A stretch of DNA of 15,249 nucleotides. Origin: an uncultured Selenomonadales bacterium (GTDB lineage Bacteria > Bacillota > Negativicutes > Selenomonadales > Selenomonadaceae). The translations under genes and the position numbers were made by a program. Location: assembly GCA_937910665.1 (NCBI GenBank), contig CALEPR010000115.1, forward strand, positions 1-15,249. The letters are read 5' to 3'. Positions 12,926-15,249 of this stretch are shown piece by piece. The notes beneath the pieces were generated by a model, which was not told the DNA's origin, did no database searches, and saw nothing but the letters and a program-made list of their open reading frames with translations. Every line of letters begins with the position of its first letter. Position 1 is the first letter of the stretch.

Positions 12926-14179
12926 TTGCTGACAAATGCGCCGCGAGGCACAAAAGATATTTTACCTGAACAAATTGGAAATTGGATCGAAGTCGAAAAA
13001 AAAATTCGCGACATCTGCAAACTTTTCGGCTATGAAGAAATTCGCACGCCAACTTTTGAACACACTGAACTTTTTCAGCGCGGGATCGGCGAAGGCACAG
13101 ATGTTGTCGATAAAGAAATGTATACTTTCACGGACAGGGGCGAAAGGTCAATTACTTTGCGACCGGAAAATACTGCGTCGGTTGTTCGCGCCTATCTTCA
13201 AAATAAACTTTATGCGGACGGCTCGGTTCAAAAACTTTTTTATATTGGCTCAATGTTTCGGTATGACAGACCGCAGGCAGGAAGGTTGAGAGAATTTCAT
13301 CAGTTCGGAGTCGAAGCGTTGGGGGAAAAAAATCCTGCGCTCGATGCGGAAATAATTTTGCTTGCTTGGGATTTTCTGAAAAGTTTGGGACTGGAAGATT
13401 TGCATTTAAAAATAAATACTGTCGGCTGTCCGCATTGTCGTCCTGTTTACAGACAAAAATTGCAAGAATATTTTTCAGAGTACAGCGAGGAACTTTGCGG
13501 CGACTGCAAAAAGCGCATTGAAAAAAATCCTCTGCGACTTTTGGATTGCAAAGTTGACGGCGAAAAAGAATTTATGCAGGACGCGCCGAATATTTTTACT
13601 TGCCTGTGCGACGACTGCAAGGAACATTTCGACAAAGTTCAGAAATTTTTACAGGCGGCGAAAATTGATTTTGAAATTGACAGCAGACTTGTTCGCGGAC
13701 TGGATTATTATACCAAGACGGCTTTTGAAATTCGATACGCACCTCTTGGAGCTCAGTCGGCGGTTGCGGGCGGCGGCAGGTACGACGGACTTGTTGAAGA
13801 AATTGGAGGAAATCCTACGCCCGGAATTGGATTTGCTGCGGGACTTGAAAGAATTTTAATCGCCCTTGAAAAACAAAATTTATTGAAGTCGGCAGAGAAA
13901 AATTTTGACGCATTTATAGTTGCAGTCGGTTCGGCGGCTGAAATTTTCGGTTTTGAAATTTTGTCAAAACTTCGCAGAAAAAATATCTCCGCGACGATGG
14001 ATTTTGCAAAGCGGAGCATTAAAGCGCAAATGAAACAGGCGGCGAAGTCGGGAGCAAAATTCGCGCTGATAATCGGCGACGACGAAGTTGAAAATTCCAC
14101 AGTCACCGTAAAAAATCTTGAAACTTCCGAGCAAGAAAATATTTCCGCCGAAAAGATTTTGGAAATCATAAAAAAATAA
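12926..14179 (+). CDS. hisS: Histidyl-tRNA synthetase
   Basis: A 417-residue class II aminoacyl-tRNA synthetase that charges tRNA-His. It shows the N-terminal APRGTKDILP, TLRPENTASVVRAY (78-90), motif 2 FRYDRPQAGRLREFHQFGVE (111-130), the histidine-specific LVRGLDYYTKTAFEI (255-269), AGGGRYDGL (281-289) and motif 3 GIGFAAGLER (300-309). A C-terminal anticodon-binding domain starts at about 325. A cysteine-rich insertion (CPHC 168-171, CGDC 191-194, CLCDDC 226-231) is of the kind found in many Firmicutes HisRS and may bind zinc. The start is TTG 12926: GGAGG (12913-12917) lies 8 nt before it, and the upstream TTGs at 12911 and 12920 overlap or crowd that site. Its own promoter precedes it; the serine hydrolase follows after 24 bp. 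Confidence 0.96.
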   Translation: MLTNAPRGTKDILPEQIGNWIEVEKKIRDICKLFGYEEIRTPTFEHTELFQRGIGEGTDVVDKEMYTFTDRGERSITLRPENTASVVRAYLQNKLYADGSVQKLFYIGSMFRYDRPQAGRLREFHQFGVEALGEKNPALDAEIILLAWDFLKSLGLEDLHLKINTVGCPHCRPVYRQKLQEYFSEYSEELCGDCKKRIEKNPLRLLDCKVDGEKEFMQDAPNIFTCLCDDCKEHFDKVQKFLQAAKIDFEIDSRLVRGLDYYTKTAFEIRYAPLGAQSAVAGGGRYDGLVEEIGGNPTPGIGFAAGLERILIALEKQNLLKSAEKNFDAFIVAVGSAAEIFGFEILSKLRRKNISATMDFAKRSIKAQMKQAAKSGAKFALIIGDDEVENSTVTVKNLETSEQENISAEKILEIIKK

Positions 14180-14203
14180 TTTTGTCCGAGAGGAGAAATT
14201 TTT

Positions 14204-15124
14204 ATGAACAAAAAAATTATTTCAGTCGCACTCGCAATTTTTTTTATCGGCGGCGGATTCTTTTTTTCAAAAGTTACTGAGAAAAAAGAATTGCCCTGCA
14301 CAAAAGTTGTGGAAAAAATTTCCGAGCCTGAAAAAAATATTTCTGTGGCAGAGGCGGCAGAAGAAAATCTTTTTCTAGGAATGGACAGCTCTGTCAAAAA
14401 TATTTTGAACGACGGCTCGGAGTATGCAGTTTACATTGCTTATCCGCAAAAATCTCAAACGCCTTATCTTTACAATTCAAAAAAAATGCGCTCGGCGAGC
14501 ATGATTAAAGTTTTTATTTTGGCGACGGCGATGGAACTTGTGAAGGACGGAAATTTATCTCTCGATCAGCCGATGACCATTAACGCTTACAACAAAGTCG
14601 GCGGCTCGGGAATTTTGGCAGGTTACCCCACAGGAAGTCAACTGACCATGCGCGAAGTTTTAAGAATGATGATAATTCACAGCGACAACACCGCAACAAA
14701 TATGATGATTGATTTGCTCGGCATGTCCACAGTCAACGAATATTTGCAAATGAAAGGTTACACCGATACAATTTTGCAAAGAAAAATGATGGACTTCAAC
14801 GGCAAGGAAAATTATACTTCGGCTCGCGACTTGGGAAATTTTTTTCTGAACTTGTATAATTTGCAGGAAGTCGGCAGTGCCTACGATCAACTTATGCTGG
14901 AATTTTTGAAAGACCAAACCGACACCGAATGTTTTAACGCTGCCTGCCCAGACAAAATTATCGCACACAAGACAGGAGCACTCGCCGGACTTTTTGACGA
15001 CGGCGGAATTATTTTCGGCGGCAAAAATGGCGACACAGTTTTAATTTTGATGACGGAAAATTTCACCGGCGAAAAAATTGTTATAGGCAGAATGAAAAAA
15101 TTTGCACAGAATCTCATATACTAA
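14204..15124 (+). CDS. Class A beta-lactamase-like serine hydrolase
   Basis: A 306-residue exported protein. Residues 1-22 form a basic start and a hydrophobic helix with no clear cleavage site, so it may stay as a membrane anchor; Cys32 is not in a lipobox. After a charged linker the penicillin-recognising domain runs from about 58 to the end. All three active-site motifs are present: S99-M-I-K102, S160-D161-N162 and K256-T257-G258. The omega-loop region reads RKMMDFNGKENYTSARDL (193-210) and lacks the catalytic glutamate that lets class A enzymes release hydrolysed penicillin. It is therefore more likely a peptidoglycan-acting or penicillin-binding relative (Beta-lactamase2 type) than a resistance enzyme. 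The ribosome site GAGGAG is 8 nt upstream. It is probably co-transcribed with hisS. Confidence 0.85.
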   Translation: MNKKIISVALAIFFIGGGFFFSKVTEKKELPCTKVVEKISEPEKNISVAEAAEENLFLGMDSSVKNILNDGSEYAVYIAYPQKSQTPYLYNSKKMRSASMIKVFILATAMELVKDGNLSLDQPMTINAYNKVGGSGILAGYPTGSQLTMREVLRMMIIHSDNTATNMMIDLLGMSTVNEYLQMKGYTDTILQRKMMDFNGKENYTSARDLGNFFLNLYNLQEVGSAYDQLMLEFLKDQTDTECFNAACPDKIIAHKTGALAGLFDDGGIIFGGKNGDTVLILMTENFTGEKIVIGRMKKFAQNLIY

Positions 15125-15249
15125 ATTCAGAAATTGCCATTAAGAAACTGCAGCTTCAGGGAATAAGATTTAGTTTTCCCTTCCCCCTGAAACTCACGGA
15201 AATCAATTTTTGAATATGAGTTTCATGAGAAAATAAGGATTCATCAAGC
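15125..15249. other. Right-edge region with nested inverted repeats
   Basis: TTCAGGG (15155-15161) pairs with CCCTGAA (15185-15191). TGAAACTCA (15188-15196) pairs perfectly with TGAGTTTCA (15217-15225). The two hairpins share 15188-15191, so only one can form fully. Neither is followed by a T-run. The minus strand is open for 30 codons from the edge to a TGA at 15156-15158, which could be the end of a convergent gene (…RGKGKLNLIP), but this is too short to judge. No plus-strand gene start is seen. Confidence 0.35.

Overview
The window looks like chromosome from a flagellated, LPS-bearing (diderm) Firmicute, most likely a member of the Negativicutes/Selenomonadales. This is inferred from three things seen together: Kdo (inner-core LPS) synthesis genes, flagellar export genes, and Firmicutes-style signals (strong GGAGG ribosome sites, TTG starts, TTGNNN-17-TATAAT promoters). 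Base composition is AT-rich, with conspicuous A4T4-type runs. I see no rRNA, tRNA, CRISPR array or intact insertion sequence.

Left part (1-3448, all minus strand). A promoter at 3420-3448 drives an amino-acid ABC importer: lipoprotein binding protein, then permease, with no ATPase. The same direction continues with a small exported protein, a nucleotidyltransferase-domain (MNT) gene that appears frameshifted at its end, a second exported protein whose TTG start overlaps the restored MNT reading frame, and the N-terminal part of a radical SAM protein cut by the window edge.

Middle (3471-8612). An HD-GYP-type gene (HD-GFP variant) runs rightward and ends 8 bp from a leftward operon read as kdsA, kdsD, fliI, a PPC/DUF296 gene and fliJ. 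This operon mixes Kdo synthesis with the flagellar export ATPase and its partner.

Right part (8613-15124, plus strand). A fructose operon (fruK, a two-domain EIIA-EIIB protein without a membrane domain, and a full EIIABC fruA) starts at a good promoter and ends at a clear Rho-independent terminator. It is followed by a promoter, hisS and a class A beta-lactamase-like serine hydrolase. Import and phosphorylation of fructose by FruA followed by FruK would yield fructose-1,6-bisphosphate.

The most unusual signal is a family of degenerate 7-8 bp tandem repeats. Each copy has a purine (GGA) arm, an A-rich linker and a pyrimidine (TCC) arm. The three copies lie between a stop codon and the next start, each time just before a transporter gene (permease, EIIAB, fruA). 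At the permease the element seems to have separated the ribosome-binding site from its start codon.
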